This document shows positions 55,701 through 62,798 of a DNA stretch of 64,000 nt, in pieces. The DNA is from UA16 sp905478895. Its GTDB lineage: Bacteria > Bacteroidota > Bacteroidia > Flavobacteriales_D > Sanyastnellaceae. Every line of letters starts with the position of its first letter. Positions within the stretch are counted from its first letter, which is position 1. The stretch is taken from the NCBI GenBank assembly GCA_943788495.1, contig CALSQO010000002.1:1-64000 (forward strand). The letters run 5' to 3'. Below the pieces are notes generated by a model. That model was not told where the DNA came from, made no database searches, and saw nothing but the letters and a program-made list of their open reading frames with translations. The translations under genes were made by a program, and so were the position numbers.

Positions 55701-56187
55701 AATCGCCCGACAAGTTGACATTCATCACCGGAAGCAACTCGGAGAAATTCAAGGCAAAAACATCGGGATCCGCCGGCAAATCATCCGGAAAATCCGGATC
55801 AGCCTTCGCGCGGTCCACCGCGTCTTTGACTTTGCGCAACGCCTCGTCTGAAGTCACATCGAATTCAAACTTTACGTCCACAGCGCTGTAGCCTTGAATG
55901 GAAGTTGATGTGATTTCGTCCACCCCCGTAATCGTATTGATTTCTTTTTCGAGCGGGCGCGTAATCAGTTTTTCGATGTTGGACGGGCTGTTTCCAGGGT
56001 AGGGAGTTCCGATGAATACTTCGGGAATCACCACCTCAGGAAAACTCTCCTTCGGAACGGTCAGGTAGCTGTACAGCCCTGAAATGATGATGATGGCGAC
56101 AAGCACAAATACCGTCGTGGCATTGTTCACGCTCCATGAGCTCAATCCGAACTCACGCGCCTTTTGGTTTTGGGGTTGGTCCTGCAT
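52741..56187 (-). CDS. RND multidrug efflux pump, inner-membrane subunit
   Basis: A 1148-residue AcrB/MdtB-like proton-driven exporter with two repeats of six TM helices. The N-terminal segment ATTVFVLVAIIIISGLYSYL is TM1. Typical motifs are GTPYPGNSPSNIEKLITRPL in the first porter domain and GMLVDNGIVVVENIYRLMDE in TM4. TM10 reads VVNNAIVLIDYTDLIRERKR. The relay position in TM4 is Asp-Asn rather than the Asp-Asp of AcrB, as in several other RND families. It is 4 bp downstream of the adaptor gene, and a tolC-like gene lies upstream, so this is a complete efflux operon. Confidence 0.94.
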   Translation of the reverse strand: MQDQPQNQKAREFGLSSWSVNNATTVFVLVAIIIISGLYSYLTVPKESFPEVVIPEVFIGTPYPGNSPSNIEKLITRPLEKEINTITGVDEITSTSIQGYSAVDVKFEFDVTSDEALRKVKDAVDRAKADPDFPDDLPADPDVFALNFSELLPVMNVNLSGDFSLDELKRYAEALEEEIEELPEISKVDIRGVMDKEVEVVVDYLRAEAMQVSFNDISGAIAQENITISGGDLLVDNFRRSVQVVGDFESTKDIENVIIKSENNSPVYLRDVARVHFVEQEKTSYAREYLQPVVSLDIIKRAGENLIAASNGINSIIADAKADYLPENLNVSITNDQSDQTRTQVDELQNSIIFGVLLVVGVLLFFLGLRNALFVGVAIPLSMFMSFMILSALGITFNVMVLFSLVLALGMLVDNGIVVVENIYRLMDEGKSPIQAAKQGVGEVAWPIIASTATTLAAFLPLAIWPGLIGEFMKYLPITLMIVLSSSLFVALVINPVLTAAFMRVGEDGVSKKRAHRVTLSLVVFGGIFLAVGATAFGNILLIAGLLTIANAYVLNPGTRMFQNRFLPRLEQGYDRFLRYALAGRRPWTFFFGTAGLMVLAFVLLGAFPPKVEFFPSNEPQYLNIFITKPIGTDIEETNRVTREIEGMVLEVMNEERFQRPNPETGEMEAYIANSIIGQVGNGTSDPQEGPSLGNTPHKARIAVNFVKFQERRGQSTRDVLRSVRERLSGYPDAEIIVTKNSDGPPQGPPINIEIRGDDYDDVLATANSMRQFLRDLDFEGVEELKIDVDKRKPELPITIDREKARRYGLSTQNIGYTIRTALFGREVSTFKDGEDDYPINVRFEESSRNNVDALMNQKVIFRSASDGQIKEVPISAVATAERSTTFSSVKRKDLDRLITLSSNVLEGANANEIVLQMQASLEDFNAPRGVQFAFTGQQEEQAKELAFLSQALLLALFLIILIIVAQFNSITTPFIIGFSVFFSLIGVLLGLVIFQMDFVIIMTMIGIISLAGVVVNNAIVLIDYTDLIRERKRKELGEEDHLPFSEVVESIVQGGRTRLRPVLLTAITTILGLLPLAIGLNIDFVTLVTEYDPRIYIGGDNNVFWKPMSWAIIYGLTFATFLTLIIVPVMYWWINRMLYKYRLKETV

Positions 56188-56191
56188 CGAA

Positions 56192-57256
56192 TCAGTCCGT
56201 AATGAGGTTTACTTCTTGTCCTTCCACTATGCGATTGGCCCCACGGGAAACCACATCGTCGCCAAATGCAAGGCCAGAGGTGATGAGCAGGTTATCGCCC
56301 GATCCCATGCCCGATACAATGACTTTTTTCCGGATGGTGCGCACAGCGCTTTGGCCTTCTGCCACAAAAACAAACTCGTCGCCATTGATGTCCTGCTGGA
56401 CCAATGCACTCGGCAAAACCATCGCGCTATCCAAGCCAAGGTCTTGCAGCCAAACACTTGCGTACATGTTGGGCAAAAACTTGCTGCCTTGGGGCAGCGG
56501 CAACGAAATCTCAAGGGTTCGGTTGGAAGGGTTGATGAACTGCCCAACACGCCCCACCTCGGTGCGAATCGAATCCACACCGCTGACGATGACTTCCGCC
56601 GGCATGCCTTGGGTTACTTTGCCCGCATAATGATCGCTCACGCTTGCTCGCACATACAAGTCCTTCAAGTCAACAATGCGCACCAGCGGAGCTCCCGGAA
56701 TTGCAAATTCCCCGGTTTTGGCCAGGCATCGATCCACGACTCCTGCAAACGGCGCTCGCATCAATGCCATTTCCATTTGTTCTTCCAAGGTTTGCTGGGA
56801 CCGCTTCAATGCTTCCAATTGCGCCTTGGCTTGCAAGAACTCAATCTCCGAACCAATTTTTTGCTCCCACAAACGCTCTTGGCGATCAAATACTGCTTGG
56901 GCAAGTTCCAGCTGGGTTTGCAATTCAGACATTGAACGCTCCATTACATCGGTATTGACCCGCACCAAAGGAGCACCTTCCGACACCTGCTGGCCTTCGC
57001 GCACCAAAACCTCTTCGATGGCGCCCCCAAATTCCGTTGTCAAGAGAGCGTTCCTGTCCGTTTCAACATTGCCCTGAACCGAAAAACGGTGGGTGAATGC
57101 CTGCGGAGTGATGCGTGTAACGCCAACCTTGAAGAGGTCCGAAACGGGCGTCTCTTGCTCAGATGTGCTCGTTTCTGAAACTTCTGTTTCGGATGAGCCA
57201 CAACCGGCCAAAGTCAAAATTAAAATCACCGTGGGAATGCCCAATGCTGTTTTCAT
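56192..57256 (-). CDS. RND efflux periplasmic adaptor (membrane fusion lipoprotein)
   Basis: A 354-residue adaptor linking the RND pump to TolC. The start at 57256 gives MKTALGIPTVILILTLAGCG, a lipoprotein signal with Cys19. An ATG at 57280 is an alternative. Lipoyl-type halves are seen in GAIEEVLVREGQQVSEGAPL and MRAPFAGVVDRCLAKTGEFA, flanking a helical hairpin (about residues 100-155), and a beta-barrel domain follows. A serine- and threonine-rich linker follows the lipid anchor. Confidence 0.93.
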   Translation of the reverse strand: MKTALGIPTVILILTLAGCGSSETEVSETSTSEQETPVSDLFKVGVTRITPQAFTHRFSVQGNVETDRNALLTTEFGGAIEEVLVREGQQVSEGAPLVRVNTDVMERSMSELQTQLELAQAVFDRQERLWEQKIGSEIEFLQAKAQLEALKRSQQTLEEQMEMALMRAPFAGVVDRCLAKTGEFAIPGAPLVRIVDLKDLYVRASVSDHYAGKVTQGMPAEVIVSGVDSIRTEVGRVGQFINPSNRTLEISLPLPQGSKFLPNMYASVWLQDLGLDSAMVLPSALVQQDINGDEFVFVAEGQSAVRTIRKKVIVSGMGSGDNLLITSGLAFGDDVVSRGANRIVEGQEVNLITD

Positions 57257-57311
57257 GCGTGCTGTGTATATACTATTCATCGTTCTGTTCTTTCTTGATT
57301 TTTTCGGGCAA

Positions 57312-58748
57312 TCACTCAAATGCGGAGAGGGCCTTTTGCAATGCGACTCGGGCGTCTAACCATTCCAATGAAGCTCGTGAGTGTTTGGATTTTGGCCTCG
57401 AGCAATTGGTTTCGAGCCTCATTCATGTCAAAACTCGAAACCATGCCTTCTTTGTAGCGCATTTCTGATTGGTTGTAAATCTTTTCTGCCAATCGCTCCC
57501 CGTTGGTCGCGTTATTGAGCATGGCGACCGCGTTCGAAAAACCCACCTGTGCGTTGTCAAACTCCATGGTCGCGGCTTGGGTGATCTGATTCAGGCCCAC
57601 GCGAGCGCGCTCTTCGCTGGATTTTCTTTTTCTCCACCGCCTGGCGTCCTCCAAAACTCGTCCAAACAGGCATGGAAAAGTTCACGCCCCACAACTGAAC
57701 GGGATACCAAGCCCTGATCTTTTTGAAAGAAATCAAAGGCGTCGCGTTGTGCGTTGTTTTGATTGGTGTAAAACGCTGAAACTTGCGGCCAACCTTTTGC
57801 TATTTGGCTCTTCACATCCAGTTCTGCCAAATTCAAAAAAAGTTCCTGTTCTTGAATTCCTGGAACTTCTTCCGGGTTGAAATCACGGCTCATCCATTCC
57901 AACTCATTTCCGTTCTCCATCAAGTCGGCCATGCCATTTGTCAGCGTCAATTTCGCATCCGGAGCAATGCCCATCTGGAAGCGCAACAAGCCCTGGGCCA
58001 TGGTGATTTGCCCCTGCGAAGCCAGTACCTGGGCCTCAAGGTCATTGATGGCCAAGTCCATTTGGCTCACCGCAAGCTCGTCTGCAAACCCCGCTTCATT
58101 CATCGCGGCTACCTCATCGCGCGTGCCTTTAACCAACGCCAGTGCTTCATTGGCCAGCGCCAAACCTTCACGCGCAGCAAGCACAAAATGATACGCTTCT
58201 GCTACCTGCTGCATGACCTCATCGGCAGTGCGCTGCTGGCCGCGCTCACGCGATTCCACCAAAAATTGCGAAGCCTTCAATCCAAAGAAATACGAGCCGC
58301 TGAAAATCAATTGTGAAGCTTGCACCCCGTAATTGGCGGTGTGGCTCTGGCCAAATTGAAATTCGGAAAGAGCATCCGGATCGAAGGGAGGGGCATCAAT
58401 GTCAACTCCGGTAGCTTCCGAAACCCCGCCGAAAAAATCCGTGAGGTAAGCCGGGAATCCAAAGACGTCTCCCGCAGCCACTTGTGTAGGAATGTCAATA
58501 TATTGGCTGTAATCCCCCACAATGCTCACTTGGGGCAGCCCTTTCGAGAGCACTTCTTTGACATCGCGTTCGGACTTCTGCAAATCCAGCGCTGCATACT
58601 GCACCGCAAATGCCTTTTCCAAGGCTATCTGTTGTGCCTGCTGCAACGAAATGGAATACACCTGCTGGCTCGATCCTTGGAGCGAGAAAAAGGCTGCAAA
58701 GCCAATGGCCAGAACGGCCGATTGAAAGGGATTGATGTTCATCTTCAT
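57312..58748 (-). CDS. TolC-like outer-membrane efflux protein, three frameshifts
   Basis: With three extra bases removed (near 57704, 57616 and 57369) the gene encodes a 477-residue outer-membrane factor. Signal peptide MKMNINPFQSAVLAIGFAAF is followed by OEP helical repeats. Between the first and second breaks the correct text is WYPVQLWGVNFSMPVWTSFG, a diagnostic OEP stretch readable only in another phase. The final correct tail is EWLDARVALQKALSAFE, with the stop at 57312. The net shift is three, so the beginning and end are in the same frame. The start ATG 58748 overlaps the tetR stop (ATGA). The three breaks fall within 340 bp of each other. Confidence 0.85.
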
Positions 58749-59395
58749 TGAAACAGCTTTTCTTTTTCCAGTTTGATTTCGAGGTACTTCGCACCTTTTT
58801 CCGTGGATATAGCGCGGATGTGGTACAGGGAAGACTGCACATACAAATCCGACAAGGTCATTTTTCCCTGGAAGGTTCCGCGCTCTCCGCATTTTTTTAC
58901 TTCATAGCCAATAGCAACCAAGAACCGAGCGGTCAGCACTGCACTGATATCCGTGCGGTACAGCCCTTCTTTTTGTCCCCGCTGAATGTTCCTCTCTACC
59001 GCGCCCAAAATGATCTCATCCTCACGCTTATTGATGGTGTCAAATGCGATGGGATGGTACTTCCTCAGGTCGTGCAGCATGCTTGGATGCATCTTGGTGA
59101 TGACGGCGTGAACGAAGTCGATGATGGCCAACTCCGAGTCAATGGCATTTCCTTGGCGATTTTCCGCCTCTGAAATCACCTGTTCCATCTGATCGCAGTG
59201 TGCATTCATGCACCGTTGAATCAAGTCATTCTTATCCTTGAAATGGAGGTAGAGTGTTTTTTTGGAAACCCCTATTTCACTGGCTAAATCCGCCATGTTC
59301 ACCGAACGAATCCCCAAGCGCATGAAAATTTCCATCGCGTGCTGGAGCAAAAATTCAGCACGATCCATGCCTTGATGTGGTGCAATATTAGCCAT
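58745..59395 (-). CDS. TetR-family transcriptional regulator
   Basis: A 216-residue repressor. From ATG 59395 the N-terminal helix-turn-helix is MDRAEFLLQHAMEIFMRLGI followed by MADLASEIGVSKKTLYLHFK. The rest is a helical ligand-binding domain of TetR type. It is the first gene of the efflux operon, and its stop overlaps tolC by four bases, so the pump is likely autorepressed and induced by a substrate. An inverted repeat 35-63 bases upstream is the likely operator. TATTTTCG (comp. 59404-59411) is a possible -7 box. Confidence 0.92.
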   Translation of the reverse strand: MANIAPHQGMDRAEFLLQHAMEIFMRLGIRSVNMADLASEIGVSKKTLYLHFKDKNDLIQRCMNAHCDQMEQVISEAENRQGNAIDSELAIIDFVHAVITKMHPSMLHDLRKYHPIAFDTINKREDEIILGAVERNIQRGQKEGLYRTDISAVLTARFLVAIGYEVKKCGERGTFQGKMTLSDLYVQSSLYHIRAISTEKGAKYLEIKLEKEKLFQ

Positions 59396-59429
59396 TCGGA
59401 GCGCGAAAATACGGTGAATATTCCCCATT

Positions 59430-59458
59430 GGAAACGAAAATATCGTTAAAACGTTTCC
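59430..59458. promoter_or_regulatory. probable TetR operator
   Basis: GGAAACG (59430-59436) and CGTTTCC (59452-59458) are exact inverted arms 15 bases apart. The spacer contains a further CGTT and AACG. The site sits upstream of the regulator's own start and just before a -7 box, as expected for an autoregulatory operator. Confidence 0.55.
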
Positions 59459-59526
59459 GCAGTTTTTAACGCTTGCTCAAATGATTTTCAAGGGCCAAGA
59501 TTCCGGCAGTCCGGACAATTCATCCA

Positions 59527-61560
59527 TTACTTCAGTGCGTCGGCGATGAGGCCATCGTCGGCATGCGCTGGCAGGGTGACCTTTAGGAGCGGCTCTTGCT
59601 GCATGGCTCGTTGGATGGCCCATTCTGCGCCTTCGTTGCGGGCCCAACTTCTCCGTGCAATGCCATTATTGACGTCCCAATGAAGCATCGATGTCAGCCG
59701 CCGTTCTGCATCTGCACTGCCATCAATCAGCATCCCAAAACCACCGTTGACCACCTCGCCCCATCCAACGCCACCGCCGTTGTGCAGCGAAATCCAAGTC
59801 GCTCCTCGAAAGGCATCGCCCGCAAAGTTCTGGACCGCCATGTCCGCAGTGAATGCCGATCCGTCATAAATATTGGAGGTCTCGCGGAAAGGGGAGTCCG
59901 TGCCTGAAACGTCATGATGGTCGCGACCCAGCACCACCGGCCCAGCCAAACGACCTTGGGCAATCGCATCGTTGAAGGCCTTAGCGATCTTCATGCGGCC
60001 CAACGCATCAGCGTAAAGGATTCTCGCCTGGGAACCCACGACCAAGCGGTTGGCTTGAGCACCTTTGATCCAGCGAATGTTGTCGTCCATTTGTTGCTGA
60101 ATTTCAGCAGGCGCTTCTTTCTTCAAATCTTCAAGCACCTCACAGGCAATGGCATCCGTCAATTCCAAGTCCGCCGCTTCTCCACTCGCACAGACCCAAC
60201 GGAAGGGACCAAAACCAAAATCGAAGCACATCGGCCCCATGATATCTTGGACATAACTGGGATAACGGAAGCCCGTACCATCCTCATTCATGATGTCAGC
60301 ACCTGACCGCGAAGCCTCTAGTAAAAAAGCATTTCCATAATCGAAGAAATAAGTCCCTTGAGCGGTGTGGCGATTGACCGCATCCGCATGCCGGCGCAAT
60401 GATTCCTTGACATGAACTGCAAAGCCATCAGGATCGTGGGCCATCATTTCGTTCGATGCATCAAAAGAAAGTCCGGCGGGATAATATCCTCCTGCCCAAG
60501 GATTGTGCAGAGAAGTCTGGTCTGAGCCCAAGTCGACGAAGAGATCTGCCCGATCAAACTCCTCCCAAACGTCCACCACATTGCCGAGGTACGCATAGGA
60601 AACTGCCTCTTTGGCTTCTACCGAACGCCTCACTCGCTTGGCCAGTTCTTCCACATCCGTGACCACATGGTCCACCCATCCTTGTTCATGTCGCTTGTAC
60701 GCTGCGTCCGGATTTACTTCCGCTGTGACGCTGACGACCCCAGCGATATTACCGGCTTTGGGTTGGGCTCCGCTCATGCCACCCAAACCTGCCGTCACGA
60801 AAAGTTTTCCGGCGGGACCGGTGCCCGTTTTGTCGTTCATCCGCACGGCATTCAAAACCGTAATCGTGGTGCCGTGCACAATGCCTTGTGGTCCAATGTA
60901 CATGTATGAACCTGCGGTCATTTGACCGTATTGCGATACGCCCATCGCGTTCATGCGTTCCCAATCATCCGGTTTCGAATAATTCGGAATGACCATGCCG
61001 TTGGTAACGACAACACGTGGCGCGTCTTTGTGCGAAGGGAATAATCCCATGGGGTGGCCGCTGTACATCGCCAACGTTTGTTCCTCCGTCATTTGGCAGA
61101 GGTAATGCATGGTCAGCCGGTACTGTGCCCAATTTTGAAAGACCCCACCGTTTCCGCCATAGGTGATGAGCTCTTCAGGATGTTGCGCAACCGCAGGGTC
61201 CAAGTTGTTTTGAATCATCAACATGATCGCAGCTGCCTGCTGGCATCGGGCGGGATACGCTTCAATGGGCCGAGCAAAAACAGGGTGTTTTGGACGCAAT
61301 CGGTACATGTAAATGCGCCCATAATCCTTGAGTTCTTGTGCGAATTCCAGCGCAAGAACCGGATGTGTTTCCACAGGAAAATAACGCAGTGCATTGCGCA
61401 GCGCCAGCTCCTTTTCCGCCGGTGTCAAAATATCCTTGCGAACTGGGGCGTGGCTCAAGCTCGCTGAGCGCGGTGAAGCCTCGGGCAAAGGGGTTGGAAT
61501 GCCTCCTGCAATTTCCAATTGAAAGGCCTTCAGCTCATCGGGGTTCATGGAAGTGGTCAT
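59527..61560 (-). CDS. hutU: urocanate hydratase
   Basis: The second step of histidine degradation: urocanate to imidazolone propionate, with NAD+ as an electrophilic cofactor. The 677-residue protein is of the larger Bacteroidota type. Landmarks are ELITYGGNGGVFQNWAQYRL (about 140), GQMTAGSYMYIGPQGIVHGT (about 215) and the active-site cysteine region VQDIMGPMCFDFGFGPFRWV (about 440). Other hut genes are not in this window. The start at 61560 overlaps the stop of the small DUF5522 gene (ATGA); the longer frame upstream is that gene read out of phase. Confidence 0.95.
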   Translation of the reverse strand: MTTSMNPDELKAFQLEIAGGIPTPLPEASPRSASLSHAPVRKDILTPAEKELALRNALRYFPVETHPVLALEFAQELKDYGRIYMYRLRPKHPVFARPIEAYPARCQQAAAIMLMIQNNLDPAVAQHPEELITYGGNGGVFQNWAQYRLTMHYLCQMTEEQTLAMYSGHPMGLFPSHKDAPRVVVTNGMVIPNYSKPDDWERMNAMGVSQYGQMTAGSYMYIGPQGIVHGTTITVLNAVRMNDKTGTGPAGKLFVTAGLGGMSGAQPKAGNIAGVVSVTAEVNPDAAYKRHEQGWVDHVVTDVEELAKRVRRSVEAKEAVSYAYLGNVVDVWEEFDRADLFVDLGSDQTSLHNPWAGGYYPAGLSFDASNEMMAHDPDGFAVHVKESLRRHADAVNRHTAQGTYFFDYGNAFLLEASRSGADIMNEDGTGFRYPSYVQDIMGPMCFDFGFGPFRWVCASGEAADLELTDAIACEVLEDLKKEAPAEIQQQMDDNIRWIKGAQANRLVVGSQARILYADALGRMKIAKAFNDAIAQGRLAGPVVLGRDHHDVSGTDSPFRETSNIYDGSAFTADMAVQNFAGDAFRGATWISLHNGGGVGWGEVVNGGFGMLIDGSADAERRLTSMLHWDVNNGIARRSWARNEGAEWAIQRAMQQEPLLKVTLPAHADDGLIADALK

Positions 61561-61718
61561 GGTTTTCGAATTTTTCCAGTGCGGGAATCGTAGCCGAATG
61601 GGCAATGTTTGCACCCGCTTTGACAACAGTGACCTCGCTTGAGGTGGTATTGTTCCGTGAAGACCACGAAGCCTTCCGGGCTGTAATAATAATCTTCGGG
61701 TTCCAAATCGCTCCGCAT
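61557..61718 (-). CDS. DUF5522 cysteine-rich mini-protein
   Basis: A 53-residue protein beginning MRSDLEPEDYYYSPEGF and containing VFTEQYHLKRGHCCQSGCKH followed by CPFGYD. The spacing CC-x3-C-x2-C suggests zinc or Fe-S binding. This matches the DUF5522 family pattern (EDYYY, tyrosine-histidine-lysine-arginine-glycine, CC-x2-GC-x-HCP), which is widespread in Bacteroidota; the function is unknown. Its stop codon overlaps the hutU start (ATGA), so translation is coupled. TAAATTTG lies four bases before the ATG, suggesting this is the first gene of the operon. Confidence 0.85.
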   Translation of the reverse strand: MRSDLEPEDYYYSPEGFVVFTEQYHLKRGHCCQSGCKHCPFGYDSRTGKIRKP

Positions 61719-61722
61719 GTTG

Positions 61723-61730
61723 CAAATTTA
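61723..61730 (-). promoter_or_regulatory. -7 box of the DUF5522-hutU operon
   Basis: TAAATTTG on the minus strand, an exact TAnnTTTG match, four bases (CAAC) before the DUF5522 ATG. Confidence 0.5.
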
Positions 61731-61736
61731 CCACCT

Positions 61737-62711
61737 ATGAAACCGTCGTCCCATCCCCCGGCACATTCTTCGGCACATTCCTTGCCTCGGCCCCGAACAG
61801 AGCCCGTCGCATGGTCGATTGCCCAAGAAGCTGGGGTTGAATTTTCCATGCGGCGACTTGACACGGTTTCCGGTCCTGCGCCTGGAAACAAAGCTTGGAA
61901 GCTGCAGTACCATGTTGAACGAGCCCTGCGCATGGCTCAGCCTAAAATCTTGACATTTGGAGGAGCGTGGTCGAATCATCTGCACGCGACCGCCGCGACC
62001 GGAAGGGCACTGGGTATCCCAACAATAGGAATGGTTCGTGCCGAGCCACAAGAATTGGCAAATCCCACTCCCACCCTGCAAGATTGCATGGATTGGGGGA
62101 TGAAATTGGTGCCCGTTTCAAGGGCCGAATACCGGGAGAAGCACTTGCCTTTTTTCAAGGCATGGCTCCGCGACCAATTCGGCAATCCTTGGATCATTCC
62201 TGAAGGAGCGGGCGACGCATTTGGCACCATGGGCTGTCAAGGCTTGATCACCTCCGAAGATCTCGAGCATCCGTGGGATGCGGTGGTTGTCAGCGCCGGA
62301 ACGGGTGCTACAGCCGCAGGAATCGCCCTTGGGTTGCGCGGCTTGTCCCACCTCTTTGCGGGAAGCGCACTCAAAGGTGTTGACATGGGAAACCTGATCC
62401 TAGAACGACTCGACAATGCATTAATGGATTCAAGGTGGGCCGCAGAAATCATGGAGGAAGTGACCCCTTGGCATGATGCACACCAAGGTGGATTTGGGAA
62501 AATCCCGACCAAGGTTGAGGCCTTCATGGACCAATTTCAAACGGAAACCGGCATTGAACTAGATGGCGTATATACCGCCAAGACAATGCTCAAATTGCAA
62601 GCAATTCTTCAAACACCCTCTGCGCAACGTCCCGAACAATTTGACCGAGGCTCTCGTGTTTTGTTCGTGCACACGGGTGGGATTCAGGGAAACCGATCCC
62701 GGGAATTCTGA
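61737..62711 (+). CDS. ACC deaminase/D-cysteine desulfhydrase family PLP enzyme
   Basis: A fold-type II PLP enzyme related to 1-aminocyclopropane-1-carboxylate deaminase and D-cysteine desulfhydrase. From ATG 61737 there are 324 residues. The PLP lysine is in GPAPGNKAWKLQYHVERAL (about 52), followed by the GGAWSNHLHATAATGRALG motif (about 75), IIPEGAGDAFGTMGCQGL and the phosphate-binding VVSAGTGATAAGIALGL. The C-terminal HTGGIQGN matches the family. Substrate preference cannot be read from sequence; D-cysteine or a related amino acid is more likely than ACC outside plant-associated bacteria. It is divergent from the hutU operon, with only 18 bp between starts. Confidence 0.88.
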   Translation: MKPSSHPPAHSSAHSLPRPRTEPVAWSIAQEAGVEFSMRRLDTVSGPAPGNKAWKLQYHVERALRMAQPKILTFGGAWSNHLHATAATGRALGIPTIGMVRAEPQELANPTPTLQDCMDWGMKLVPVSRAEYREKHLPFFKAWLRDQFGNPWIIPEGAGDAFGTMGCQGLITSEDLEHPWDAVVVSAGTGATAAGIALGLRGLSHLFAGSALKGVDMGNLILERLDNALMDSRWAAEIMEEVTPWHDAHQGGFGKIPTKVEAFMDQFQTETGIELDGVYTAKTMLKLQAILQTPSAQRPEQFDRGSRVLFVHTGGIQGNRSREF

Positions 62712-62759
62712 TGCGATAAAAATGCAGGCGCATGCCTTATTTCATGATGCGGCGGGCAC

Positions 62760-62767
62760 TACATTTG
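62760..62767 (+). promoter_or_regulatory. -7 box before the purF-like gene
   Basis: TACATTTG, an exact match, 31 bases before the ATG of the amidophosphoribosyltransferase-like gene. TTTC about 17-20 bases upstream is a weak -33 candidate. Confidence 0.5.
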
Positions 62768-62798
62768 CATGGCAATCAAGCGCAAACTGGCATCCAGC

